A program made the translations under genes and the position numbers. From positions 8,227,557 through 8,291,556 of the forward strand of contig CM030931.1 in assembly GCA_018136815.1 (NCBI GenBank): a stretch of 64,000 bases of DNA. The letters are read 5' to 3'. This document shows positions 41,801-50,561 of this stretch, piece after piece. Origin of the DNA: Isochrysis galbana. Taxonomy: Eukaryota; Haptophyta; Isochrysidales; Isochrysidaceae. The notes beneath the pieces were generated by a model. The model saw only the letters and a program-made list of their open reading frames with translations, was not told the origin of the DNA and ran no database searches. Position 1 is the stretch's first letter. The number at the start of each line of letters is the position of its first letter.

Positions 41801-44750
41801 GGGCGCAGGCCCCGCGGAGGCGGATGCAAAGGCTGCGTGGCTTGCCCGACAGCAGCCAGACTCTTGGGGTACGCGATCACGGACCGACCGTGCACCTGAG
41901 CCTCCAGCGCCGTTGTACTCTCCACCACCACCGCCACCATCGCCAGCAGCCCAGCCGGCGGCGTTCCAGCCGGCGCCTGCCGCGTCAGCGGCGTCTCAGC
42001 CGGCGCCAACCACGTCCATGAGCTTCGAGCCGGTGCATGATGAGTCATCGGACACGGACCAGCTTGCGGTGGGCCCGATGGGCGCAGGCCCCGCGGAGGC
42101 GGGTGCGAAGGCTGCGTGGCTTGCCCGACAGCAGCCAGACTCTTGGGGTACGCGATCACGGACCAACCGTGCATCTGAGCCTCCTTCACCACCACCGCCA
42201 CCATCGCCAGCAGCCCAGCCGGCGGCGTTCCAGCCGGCGCCTACCGTGGCAGCGGCGCCTCAGCCGGCGCCAACCACGTCGATGAGCTTCGAGCCGGTGC
42301 AAGATGAGTCATCGGACACGGACCAGCTTGCAGTTGGACCGATGGGCGCAGGCCCCGCGGAAGCGGATGCGAAGGCTGCGTGGCTTGCCCGACAGCAGCC
42401 AGACGCTTGGGGTAGGCGATCACGGACCGACCGTGCACCTGAGCCTCCAGCGCCGCTGTACTCTCCATCACCACCGCCACCATCGCCAGCAGCCCAGCCG
42501 GCGGCGTTCCAGCCGGCGCCTGCCGTGTCAGCGGCGCCTCAGCCGGCGCCAACCACGTCGATGAGCTTCGAGCCGGTGCATGATGAGTCATCGGACACGG
42601 ACCAGCTTGCGGTGGGCCCGATGGGCGCAGGCCTTGCGGAGGCGGGTGCGAAGGCTGCGTGGCTTGCCCGACAGCAGCCAGACTCTTGGGGTACGCGATC
42701 ACGGACCGACCGTGCACCTGAGCCTCAAGCGCCGTTGTACTCTCCACTACCATCGCCAGCAGCCCAGCCGGCGGCGTTCCAGCCGGCGCCTGCCGCGTCA
42801 GCGGCGTCTCAGCAGGCGCCAACCACGTCGATGAGCTTCGAGCCGGTGCAAGATGAGTCATCCGACACGGACCAGCTTGCGGTGGGCCCGATGGGCACAG
42901 GCCCCGTGGAAGCAGATGCGAAGGCTGCGTGGCTTGCCCGACAGCAGCCAGACTCTGGGGGTACGCGATCACGGACCGACCGTGCATCTGAGCCTCGAGC
43001 GCCGTTGTACTCTCCACCACCACCGCCACCATCGCCAGCCGCCCAGCCGGCGGCGTTCCAGCCGGCGCCTGCCGCGTCAGCGGCGTCTCAGCCGGCGCCA
43101 ACCACGTCCATGAGCTTCGAGCCGGTGCAAGATGAGTCATCGGACATGGACCAGCTTGCGGTGGGCCCGATGGGCGCAGGCCCCGCAGAAGCGGATGCAA
43201 AGGCTGCGTGGCTTGCCCGACAGCAGCCAGACTCTTGGGGTACGCGATCACGGACCGACCGTGCATCTGAGCCTCGTCCACCACCACCGCCACCATCGCC
43301 AGCAGCCCAGCCCGCGGCGTCCCAGCCGGCGGCGTTCCAGCCGGCGCCTGCCGCGTCAGCGGCGTCTCAGCCGGCGCCAACCACGTCCGTGAGCTTCGAG
43401 CCGGTGCAAGATGAGTCATCTGACACGGACCAGCTTGCAGTTGGCCCGATGGGCGCAGGCCCCGCGGAAGCGGATGCGAAGGCTGCGTGGCTTGCCCGAC
43501 AGCAGCCAGACTCCGGGGGTACGCGATCACGGACCGACCGTGCATCTGAGCCGCCAGCGCCGTTGTACTCTCCACCACCACCGCCACCATCGCCAGCAGC
43601 CAAGCCGGCGGCTTCCCAGCCGGCGCCTTCCATGCTGGAAGCGTCACAGCTGGCTTCAACGAGTGCGAAAACAATTCAGGATGAGCCGTCTGGAACGGAT
43701 CAGCTGGCTGTGGGTCCGATGGGCTCAAGAGAGGCGGAGGCTGATGCTAAGGCCGTCTGGCTAGCCCGCCAGCAGCCAGGCCCTCGGCCTACACAGACGC
43801 GGATTAGGAGCGCATCGGAGCCTCCGGTGCAACTGTACTCTTCGCCGCGGTCTCCAAAGCCTCCCGCTCCGCCGGCGACATTCCAGACGTCGCAAGAGGA
43901 GTCGTCTGAGACGGACCAGCCGGCGGTTGGTCCGATGGGCTCGGGGATGTCGGAGGCTGATGCCAATTTGCAGACGCGAACGGAGATCGCGTCGGCGCCT
44001 CTGGTGCAGCTGTTCTCTCCGCCGCAGCCCCCGCCAACGCTTGTTGTCCCGCCCGCACCTTCGCCGTCAGCTCCCCGACCTGCGCCTGCCACGCGGGTCG
44101 AATTTTCGCCTGCGCCTGCCGTGTCTGCAACTCCCAAGCCAATGCAACAAGTGACGTCCGGCTTAGATAAGCCAGTTGTTAGTGCGAACAAATCAATGCA
44201 AATGGAAGCCAATACGAAGGAAATGGGTCTCGCTGATGGGGAGCCGATCGATTTGGACCGCGCGTCGGAGCCGTTCGCACCGGAATACTCTCCAACGTCT
44301 CCGGGAAAGAATGCCGAGGCTAAGAGAGCCCCTGCAACGCCGGTGCCTACCAAAAAGTCAGGCTTCCAACTTGTGCTCGACAAGCTAACGGCCTTCAAGC
44401 CGAAGCCTACTGCGCCATTAGCTGCGTCCGAGCCAGTGTCTAGGAGGGCCTCTTCGCCAGCAAGGGTCCCGTCACCCACCAAGTCCAAGGCTTACGTCCC
44501 ATCCCCTCTTGAGGAGTCGGGTTTGAACTCAGGCAAGACTGCCGGCGCTAGGCTTGGAGGAATGAGCTCCCCGGGAAGAGATGAGACAAATCGGTTGATA
44601 GTCGATGGGATTGTCACTCAGGTCGAGGAACCGGAAGCGCTTGGCCGAGAGCTCGAGCAAGCTCCACTTGCGGCACAGCAGGTGTTCGACAAGATGGAAG
44701 AAGGGGTGAAGCGAGCACGCAAGAGGCTGGAGTTGATGAGAAAGATTTAG
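38810..44750 (+). CDS. giant repeat protein with N-terminal targeting signal (two exons)
   Basis: Exon 1 38,810-39,070, intron 39,071-39,209 (139 bp, GTAGTT...GTGCAG, phase 0), exon 2 39,210-44,750; 1,933 residues. The start MAAGGRMARLSLLLLCWLAG is a strong signal peptide, followed by an Arg/Ser/Ala/Gly-rich stretch that could be a plastid transit peptide. Residues about 90-290 form an unrecognised globular-looking domain (PTLWQWLWWSAGGEGRYATL; FFDKVPVPQDPVATIRLAEG). Then come about 13 well-kept and 2 degenerate copies of an 88-93-residue repeat. Each has DESSDTDQLAVGPMGAG, AEADAKAAWLARQQPD, a basic GTRSRTDRA patch and a Pro/Ala linker. The C-terminus is a charged helix (VFDKMEEGVKRARKRLELM). 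Function unknown; the design suggests a multivalent scaffold. Confidence 0.8.
39071..39209 (+). other. GT-AG intron of the giant repeat gene
   Basis: 139 bp, phase 0, GGACAG|GTAGTT ... TCGTGCAG|GCT. Supported by the need to connect the signal peptide exon with the long frame, which has no ATG of its own near its start. Confidence 0.65.
40117..43690 (+). repeat. coding tandem repeat, 264-279 bp units
   Basis: Unit starts (GATGAGTCATCGGACACGG or close variant) at 40,117; 40,396; 40,660; 40,939; 41,203; 41,482; 41,761; 42,040; 42,304; 42,583; 42,853; 43,132; 43,411, with decayed units at 43,681 and about 43,900. Lengths are 279, 264, 279, 264, 279, 279, 279, 264, 279, 270, 279, 279 and 270 bp, always multiples of three. 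The Pro-linker sets the length. Antisense and shifted frames through the array stay open and are artefacts. Confidence 0.95.
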
Positions 44751-44888
44751 GCGTCTTAGGATGATGTTTTCGGCGTCGGTCATCATAGTATTAGATGGAT
44801 AGAAGAGTGCGTCTTGCTCTTTTCACGGCCGGCCCCTAAGTGTACAACTATGTTGAAGCTTTGCAACTCTTCGACCGTGAGTGTAACG

Positions 44889-45463
44889 TATCAGATCGAA
44901 AAACAAACATTTGAAGATTTTGGGCTACACACCTACTAGTCTCAGGTCCTCCCGTCACTTGCTACCACCGCCCTTTACTTCCCTCCCTCCACATCGTTCC
45001 CTGCCCCCCTTCATTCCTTTTTCGTCTTTGGGTTTCCGGGGTGCGGCCTTGGTGCGCTTTCTAAGGCCTGGTTCGGAGCGTGAATTCGGGCAGGCCTTTT
45101 GTCCTACAGGGTTGTTTGTGTGCCCGTTTGGGCATGTGTTGGGCGCGTAGGTTCCGTCATTTCCTCGGGTGTCTCTACTTGGTCGTTAAAGTGTTGTGTC
45201 CGTGGCTCATACGCCTCCGTTACTTTGTTAATTGGCCTCTTCTATTAGGTGTCGCCACTCTCACTTAGCTTAGTTAGTGGCCAGGTCCATCAGCTCTCAA
45301 CTCTGCGCTGGGCTTTAGCCCATTTTTCATTTTTGTTGTCCAGCGTATACATGGGTCTTAAAAGTCGCTTATGTCTACTCCTTTCTTGGGTTGCCTACCC
45401 ATTCCCGCTTTGGCGGTGCTTGCCGAGTCTGTGCTGTGTGCTGTGCGCAAATAATAAATAATA
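44889..45463 (-). mobile_element. LINE ORF2 C-terminus and 3-prime UTR, distal part
   Basis: On the minus strand, about 45,430-45,350 reads AKAGMGRQPKKGVDISDF then a stop. This parallels AQAGMGRQPKKRIDIGDLRP at 63,440-63,500. The remainder down to 44,889 matches the 3-prime UTR at 63,640-63,930 and 110-360. Continues the LINE fragment on the other side of the Stowaway-like insertion. Confidence 0.75.
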
Positions 45464-46475
45464 CTACCTCCGTTCCATTACTCAGATGTCAAGGAGGCTT
45501 TAAACAATAACTGTCAGCTAGACACTAATATTGGGGCCCCGCCAAAGATGTTAGAGGGGAGAGGGTACATTGGGGCTTAACATGAACATTTTGTTTCATC
45601 TCAATAGTGTGATTCGCACCTACGGACAAAGTCACAAAGAAAGGAATTCTAATCAGTGTCAGTGTCCTCGAGCACATCACAGATCACGGCGGTGCGGCAA
45701 ATCATACTCATTCGATCCCTCCACCTCAACGATGCGCGCCAACACCAGGCTTTAGTTATTGAAGAGAGCACTAAATTCTTCAGGGGGTGTATTCATGCTG
45801 AATGCTTGCTCACAATTGCACAGTGGCAAGGCCACCAGCACCCTTGCGGCATGCCGGCAGACGTTCCGCCTCAGCCAGCCGCCAGCTGATGATGTTCGGC
45901 TGACCTCAGTCGGATAGCGCGGGCCAACATGATACTTCTCCCACAATGCCGCGTGCGCTCGCTGCCACTCCTTCCCATGCTTCGGCTCGGCCAGCCGCTC
46001 GCGCTCGTATGCTCGTATGCCACAGCAATTGCCGCCTGGCAGTTCGGCGTCAACGACCACTGCCACTTCTTGGACGGTGGGGCCGCATCCTCCTTGGGCG
46101 TGCTGGGCGGCTCAGGAGGCTGCTCGGGAGAAGCAGGACGGCAGCGCCTCACAAAGTCGCCACCGGTGCGCCTCCCATGCTGCTGGGGCTCGACCACCTT
46201 CAGGCGCGCCATGCGGCCCGGCTCTCGCGAGAGAGGCGGAGCGGCGAGAGCTTTCGTGGCAAGGCGATCGGCCGTGTAGCTAGGGGGCGCCAAAATCGTG
46301 TTTGATCAATACTGAAAATATAATATTCGGACGCCCTTGGTGGCTTTGGGTGCCAGATTTTTTGGTGGTCTTTCGCCCCAGTGTACCCGCTATTCCCCTC
46401 TCCACACGAATTTCTTTTATGTCAACTTTACTGTCCCTATTTTGGCGATGCGGTTCAGTAATGGAACGGAGGTAG
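45464..46475. mobile_element. Stowaway-like (Tc1/mariner-type) element with TA target duplication
   Basis: Ends are perfect 19-bp inverted repeats CTACCTCCGTTCCATTACT (45,464-45,482 and 46,457-46,475), flanked by TA on both sides. The terminal sequence closely resembles the CTCCCTCCGTTCC ends of plant Stowaway MITEs (established family). Element length is 1,012 bp. It splits a minus-strand LINE copy; the LINE at 63,385 shows the unoccupied sequence AAAGCACTAATATTCG at the same point. Confidence 0.9.
45752..46212 (-). pseudogene. frameshifted ORF carried inside the Stowaway-like element
   Basis: From ATG 46,212 the frame reads MARLKVVEPQQHGRRTGGDF, then a Pro-rich stretch and QAAIAVAYE. At 46,003-46,018 an 8-bp word (GCTCGTAT on the plus strand) is tandemly duplicated, and just beyond it the sensible reading continues in another frame (RERLAEPKHGKEWQRAHAAL, WEKYHVGPRYPTEV). 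So one coding sequence seems to have been broken by an 8-bp duplication. It does not look like a mariner transposase; captured host sequence is possible. Its 3-prime limit is uncertain. Confidence 0.4.
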
Positions 46476-46477
46476 TA

Positions 46478-46890
46478 GTGCTTTATTTACTCAATACGGT
46501 GTATCTCTCTAGTACCCTTATTAGGATTGATTCCTCCGAGAACTCTACACCATCATAGTGTATTCTATGGAAATCCGTTAAGATGTATCTCCATGCTAGT
46601 AGATATAGTGTGTAGAGTGCCCTCGGAGCGTCCCCTTTCGGGAATATGAATAGGTTGTCTATAATGTTGTCCTCCCTGTTCCTAGTTCCTATCCGTTTTG
46701 GGTGAAAATCGGGCGACTTTGTTCAGTGCTTCCAAGATGTTGGTTATTCTCGGGCATTCGCCCAAGTGTGTCGCGGATTCGTCCTCCGCTTTACATAGAT
46801 GACATGTACTGTTACGATCTGGGAATCGGTTGTACGTGCCCACGCGTCTGTGGGCTATATCTATATGTTTGTTTGTAGTGTAGGTGCATA
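46478..46890 (-). pseudogene. LINE ORF2 C-terminal part with CCHC zinc motif
   Basis: On the minus strand: IAHRRVGTYNRFPDRNSTC then HLCKAEDESATHLGECPRIT, a Cys-x2-Cys...His-x4-Cys motif typical after the reverse transcriptase of non-LTR retrotransposons. It continues KVARFSPKTDRN, a stop/one-base frameshift near 46,680, then LFIFPKGDAPRALYTLYLLA and WRYILTDFHRIHYDG. The same region occurs at 27,040-27,494. The 5-prime end stops about 15 bp before a hairpin/MERA start on the other strand. Confidence 0.85.
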
Positions 46891-46906
46891 TCTCGCGCCG
46901 TCACAA

Positions 46907-46924
46907 CTATCAGTAAACTGATAG
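46907..46924 (+). promoter_or_regulatory. 5-prime hairpin upstream of MERA ORF
   Basis: CTATCAGTAAACTGATAG followed by GGTC and ATG at 46,929; identical to the minus-strand copy at 4,967-4,984. Confidence 0.55.
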
Positions 46925-46928
46925 GGTC

Positions 46929-47171
46929 ATGGAGCGCGCGCCGCCGCCCGCTCTCGCTGCCGCCGCCCTCGCCGCGATGGACGAAGGACTCATGGACACG
47001 CCGCTGTCGCCGAAGCGACCGCGCCAGGACGACCCTCCCAGCCAGGTGGGCACAGGAGCCAGCGGGCCACGCCCGCGCTACGCAGAGAACAGGTCACCAT
47101 CGGGGAGGTGTATAGCCGTGCCAAGTGCGCCCACGTGCCCTTGGGTGTTCGGAGTTTTCCCTCCCATTTGA
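46929..47171 (+). pseudogene. LINE ORF1-like fragment (MERA family)
   Basis: MERAPPPALAAAALAAMDEG then MDTPLSPKRPRQDDPP, very close to the 4.9 kb copy for about 40 residues, then diverging. Lies head-to-head with the LINE ORF2 fragment at 46,478-46,890. Confidence 0.5.
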
Positions 47172-47275
47172 TGGGCCCTGTGAGTCGTTTGCGTTTGCGG
47201 TCCCTACGTTGGAGAGCTTCTATCAAGTGTTCTACTTGAGTTTCATCAAGCACCAAGTATAAACTTAGTTCCTCT

Positions 47276-47506
47276 GGGAGGAAGAATACGTGGGGAAACT
47301 TCCCATCTATTCTGTTTGCAAAAAGGAAAGAGGGCGCTCCACAACCCAAAGTCCTAGGTGTCCACCCGTAGCTTTTGACCGAGAACGATAGAACGCGGAG
47401 AATTATATTGGCGTAAATGCCGAACGAAGAACGAAACGAGGAGAGAATTAGAACTTGAACATTAGTTAGAACGAGCGTCGATTCGCGGATTCGCCTATGC
47501 GACAGG
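47276..47506 (-). repeat. dispersed repeat R2, copy 3
   Basis: Reverse complement carries GGTTGTGGAGCGCCCTCTTT, TCTCGGTCAAAAGCT and TTCGGCATTT, matching 32.0 and 34.7 kb. This copy is open on the minus strand (PEELSLYLVLDETQVEHLIE), and the LSLYLV words recur in front of the MERA starts at 61,342 and 63,358, linking R2 to the LINE family. Confidence 0.75.
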
Positions 47507-47988
47507 GCTAGATCTAATTTCATACCAAAACAGGCAGGGTGGGCATAAAAAAGAACAAAGAACCTCAATCAACCCCACCTCCCTCCTCTCTTTGCCTCTG
47601 GTCCTTGCAGACTAGTGGTAGTGGTTTTGTGTCTTATGCTTTCGTGTTCTAAGTACTAAGCACTTGCGGGTACTCACCACGTAAGGGACAAAAACTGAGC
47701 AAGCGAAAGCCGGCTAGTCATGGCGGGAGAGCAGGGACGCGGGTCAACATACCCGTGTACTGTGGCCAAATATGAGTTGCTGCACAAAGGGAAGTGATCT
47801 TGGCTACCGCAATCACGGCTTAAACATATCAGTGCATGCAATGTTGAAGCCTAAGAGAATAGAGTCTGCGACACTGCCTCGCACACATCATGTCATGTCC
47901 GCACGTTTCGTGGCGCCGTGTGCTCAACACCAAACGACAGTGTCGATTGGTGGCGAATTGCTGCAGATGGGGATCACGAGCGAGGGAT

Positions 47989-48414
47989 TTATGTTCTAAT
48001 TTTCACGACGTGAGTCTCCCCGCCCTCGTAGACCCAATTCGTCTCCTCGATAGTTGTTACCTCTTCGCGGAGCTGGGAGAGCAACTCGTCTATCTCCGCT
48101 GCGTGCATTACGGCAGAGCAGAGGTGAGGCTTGTATCTAGACATACCAGTCGGCAACGGCGTTGGGGCGGCCCAATCACGCACCTCGCTGGTTGGGCGTG
48201 GGCTTATCCTCGAAATCAGTATATGTCTTCTCGTGCGCCTCTGCATGTGTTCCTATGACAAATAAAGGCATAGGCCGGCATCGAAGGCTCAGCAAGGCTT
48301 CATAAAGCCAGAGTCATGCTCATGCTCTCTAAAGCCAACGCGGGGAGTCTCACCCTCGCTGCTCCTGCGGAAGAGGTGCTTGCGAGTCTCGCCCATCGAG
48401 ATCGCACCAGACAT
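47989..48414 (-). CDS. 79-residue microprotein, three exons, unknown function
   Basis: Exons 48,414-48,354, 48,252-48,184 and 48,098-47,989 (minus). Introns are 101 bp (GTGAGA...GTCATAG) and 85 bp (GTGCGT...CACGCAG). The spliced frame runs MSGAISMGETRKHLFRRSSE, GTHAEAHEKTYTDFEDKPTP, NQRAEIDELLSQLREEVTTI and EETNWVYEGGETHVVKIRT. The middle is a short acidic coiled-coil helix, the ends basic and polar. None of the unspliced frames makes sense alone, while both junctions are canonical and phase-compatible. Function not recognised; a small adaptor or complex subunit is plausible. Confidence 0.6.
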
Positions 48415-48803
48415 CAGAAGACCTCGAGACGGCACTCCCGTGCTCCCAGCTAGGGTGAGCTCAGCCGCAGCCAGGTTAGGCAGTCGAGAAAAGAGGCAGA
48501 GCAATAGAGGGAGAGAGAGAGGGAGGGAGAGGCTTGACAGCGAGCGGACGCCGCCACGGCGCGCACACGCGGGAATATGAGTGTGAGCGCGACTCGGGTT
48601 TATTTTCTTTTTCCTTCAAAAACTCTCCTAACTAATAATTGATAATAAGTACAATGAGCATTGGTGCCGCTACTACTGCCGTCCGTTTTGTGAAAATAAA
48701 CTATTTCGCCGTGAATTTTTTAAAAATCAGTTTCAGTTTTTCCCACTGAAATCTCAGAAATTTTCAGGAGTAGGGCGGTCAAACACTATTTTATTTTTAA
48801 TTT

Positions 48804-49010
48804 TGTCGAACATGCGATGACTACAGGCTCGTAGCTCGTAGGCAGAGGGCCGTTCGATCGAGCCGGCAGCTGACGCGGCCGTGAAAGAGTCGTTGTTTGT
48901 TGCTTGCGGGAAGATGTCTGAGAGGTCATAGTAGGAGTCGGGTCTGACAGTGTCTGCCATCGAGCGCTATGAGCGAAGAGGTAGACTGAGGTTCCGAGGA
49001 TTGCAACGCG
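48804..49010 (-). mobile_element. LTR family B fragment (truncated)
   Basis: Starts TGTCGAACATGCGATGAC and follows the solo LTR at 18,698 for about 200 bp (GGGCCGTTCGATCGAGCCGG; TCGGGTCTGACAGTGTCTGC), then stops and is replaced by RNase H coding sequence. An internal deletion joined the element body to its 3-prime LTR. Confidence 0.85.
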
Positions 49011-49340
49011 TGGCGAGCGGTGAGGGTGGATGAAGTAACCGCGGCGGCGACTATGTCGTTAATCTCGGAAGAACCGAAAGAAGGGGCGTCATTCTCCTCG
49101 TGGTGGAGAGGATCGTGATCGGGCTCGAGAGCAACTAAGCGGGATAAGCCGTCGGCGTCCCAATGAGTGACTCCAGGCGTTTGTGCACGACGTCGAATCG
49201 ATATTCGGTCAGCTTTAGGACCCATCGCATGAGGCGCGAGGCTGGACCACCGGTGACTTGATCTTTCATCGTGTGAAGCCAGCGCAAAGCTGAATGGTCT
49301 ACGACGAGGGTGAAGTGACGACCGGCGTTCAGGAAGAAGA
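49011..49340 (-). pseudogene. gypsy RNase H fragment, frameshifted
   Basis: Minus strand: HFTLVVDHSALRWLHTMKDQ, VTGGPASRLMRWVLKLTEYR and FDVVHK, then a frameshift near 49,180 and TPGVTHWDADGLSRLVALEP. It is about 80 percent similar to the RNase H in the 9-12 kb element. RNase H 5-prime half, RT and integrase are missing. Confidence 0.9.
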
Positions 49341-49861
49341 CGTACGACCGAGAGCCGCAGATTCCGCGTGCGAGCGCCCTGCGCGCCTTGTATTCCGAGT
49401 GATACAAGATCTTTGCCTGCGCCTTGGCGTAGCGCGCCGCCCTTGCCAGCAGCGACCTCGTGGCGGTGCTCCTCGCCTGCGGAAGCGCCTGCAGAGTACC
49501 TGCGCCGCCTGTCAAGGCCTCCACCCACCGGGCGAATATAACATCAGCTCCCGGTGGTGTGGCCTCGCAAGACGCGCGTATGTGCGCTCTGGCGAGATTT
49601 TGAGCCCATTCTTCCGCAGCGGCGTGGAGCGCGGTCGCGTGGGCCACACTCAGGCCACCCACTGGACGAGCCTCGTCGACCAACGCCGGATTGGGGGGGC
49701 TCGAGCACAGGAGCGCGGCGAGGACGGCCTGGACGCTGGCGCTCGTGAGCCAGGTGTCGATGACCCCAGCGTTGAGAAGCTGGAAGTCGGTGGCAACGTC
49801 GGGCGAGGGCGAATCCTGCGAGGGGCGGGTCGGGGTGGTCAGGGCGGGTACGTGTGTGGCC
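49341..49861 (-). CDS. open frame fused upstream of the RNase H fragment, unknown
   Basis: From a TAG at about 49,862 the minus frame is open through SPSPDVATDFQLLNAGVIDT, WLTSASVQAVLAALLCSSPP, HATALHAAAEEWAQNLARAH and KAQAKILYHSEYKARRALAR, and runs in the same frame into the RNase H fragment. There is no ATG near its beginning, but a CCTCGCAG acceptor-like site precedes GATTCG. The composition is that of a real helical protein. It could be an exon of a host gene, or element coding sequence placed there by rearrangement. Confidence 0.35.
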
Positions 49862-50232
49862 TAGGGGGCCGTGTGCGCGCACTATGAGGTGCGCTGAGGG
49901 CTGCGCAGATGACGTCTTGCCTTCAGCAGGCAGGCGATCAATCTCGGGCGGCCGACGAGTGGGACGGATCAATAAGGAATCCGGTGTGATGAATACTCTG
50001 TTTCAAAATACGTCTATCACTCCCGCGGCGGGCGCCGCGGTTCTTTACCGGTAGAGCCCCAGAGCTTGTGCAAGGGAGGGGCGAGGGGGGAGGAGAATCG
50101 CACCATTTTCTGGCGAAGATTTTCGTGGCGGCAGGTGGCCCCCCTGGGAGTTTTGTTGTGGACTTTGGAAAATGGTCAAAAAAGTCACCCCCCCCATATT
50201 AGTACTTAAAAAGCCCTGTTTGATCGCCCTAC

Positions 50233-50561
50233 ATGCATGCCACCTCATCGAAAAGCCGTGTTGAGGTGGCGTGCACACGCGCCTCACCAGCGTGCTTCTC
50301 TAACCACACATTACATGCTACTCTGAGATCGATAGCCACGACCTACTCTAGCCATGGCCAACCTCGCGGCTTTTAGCGCGTGCTAAGCGCTAAAGCCGAT
50401 CTCACATTCATTGACAGCGAACAAAGCGCCGCTGCACACTCCACGAGCCTTGCGCAAGCCGCGCTTCGGCGACCGAAAAAGAGTGTGGAGAGTGAGGCTC
50501 CGAGGTAAAACGCGTGTCTAGCAAGCAGCTTCATCAGGATCCAACCAACAATGAACAAAGC
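50233..50561. other. no supported gene
   Basis: 3-prime flank of the minus-strand BRCT gene. Nothing recognised. Confidence 0.4.

Larger units (their letters stand above)
48770..50232. mobile_element. segment bounded by inverted GTAGGGCG(G/A)TCAAACA words
   Basis: The 16-bp word is at 48,770-48,785 and, inverted with one change, at 50,217-50,232. The same word occurs singly at 5,027-5,042 and 61,450-61,465. It may be the terminal repeat of a DNA transposon that now contains gypsy-derived sequence. No clear target duplication was found. Confidence 0.4.

Noticed and set aside
40117..43690. CRISPR array
   Set aside because: Units are about 270 bp, protein-coding and contiguous, without the short-repeat/unique-spacer structure.
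40396..43764. Arrays of about 86-residue Arg/His-rich ORFs and a 495-residue minus frame
   Set aside because: Shifted and antisense readings of the tandem-repeat coding array, present in every unit by periodicity of multiples of three.
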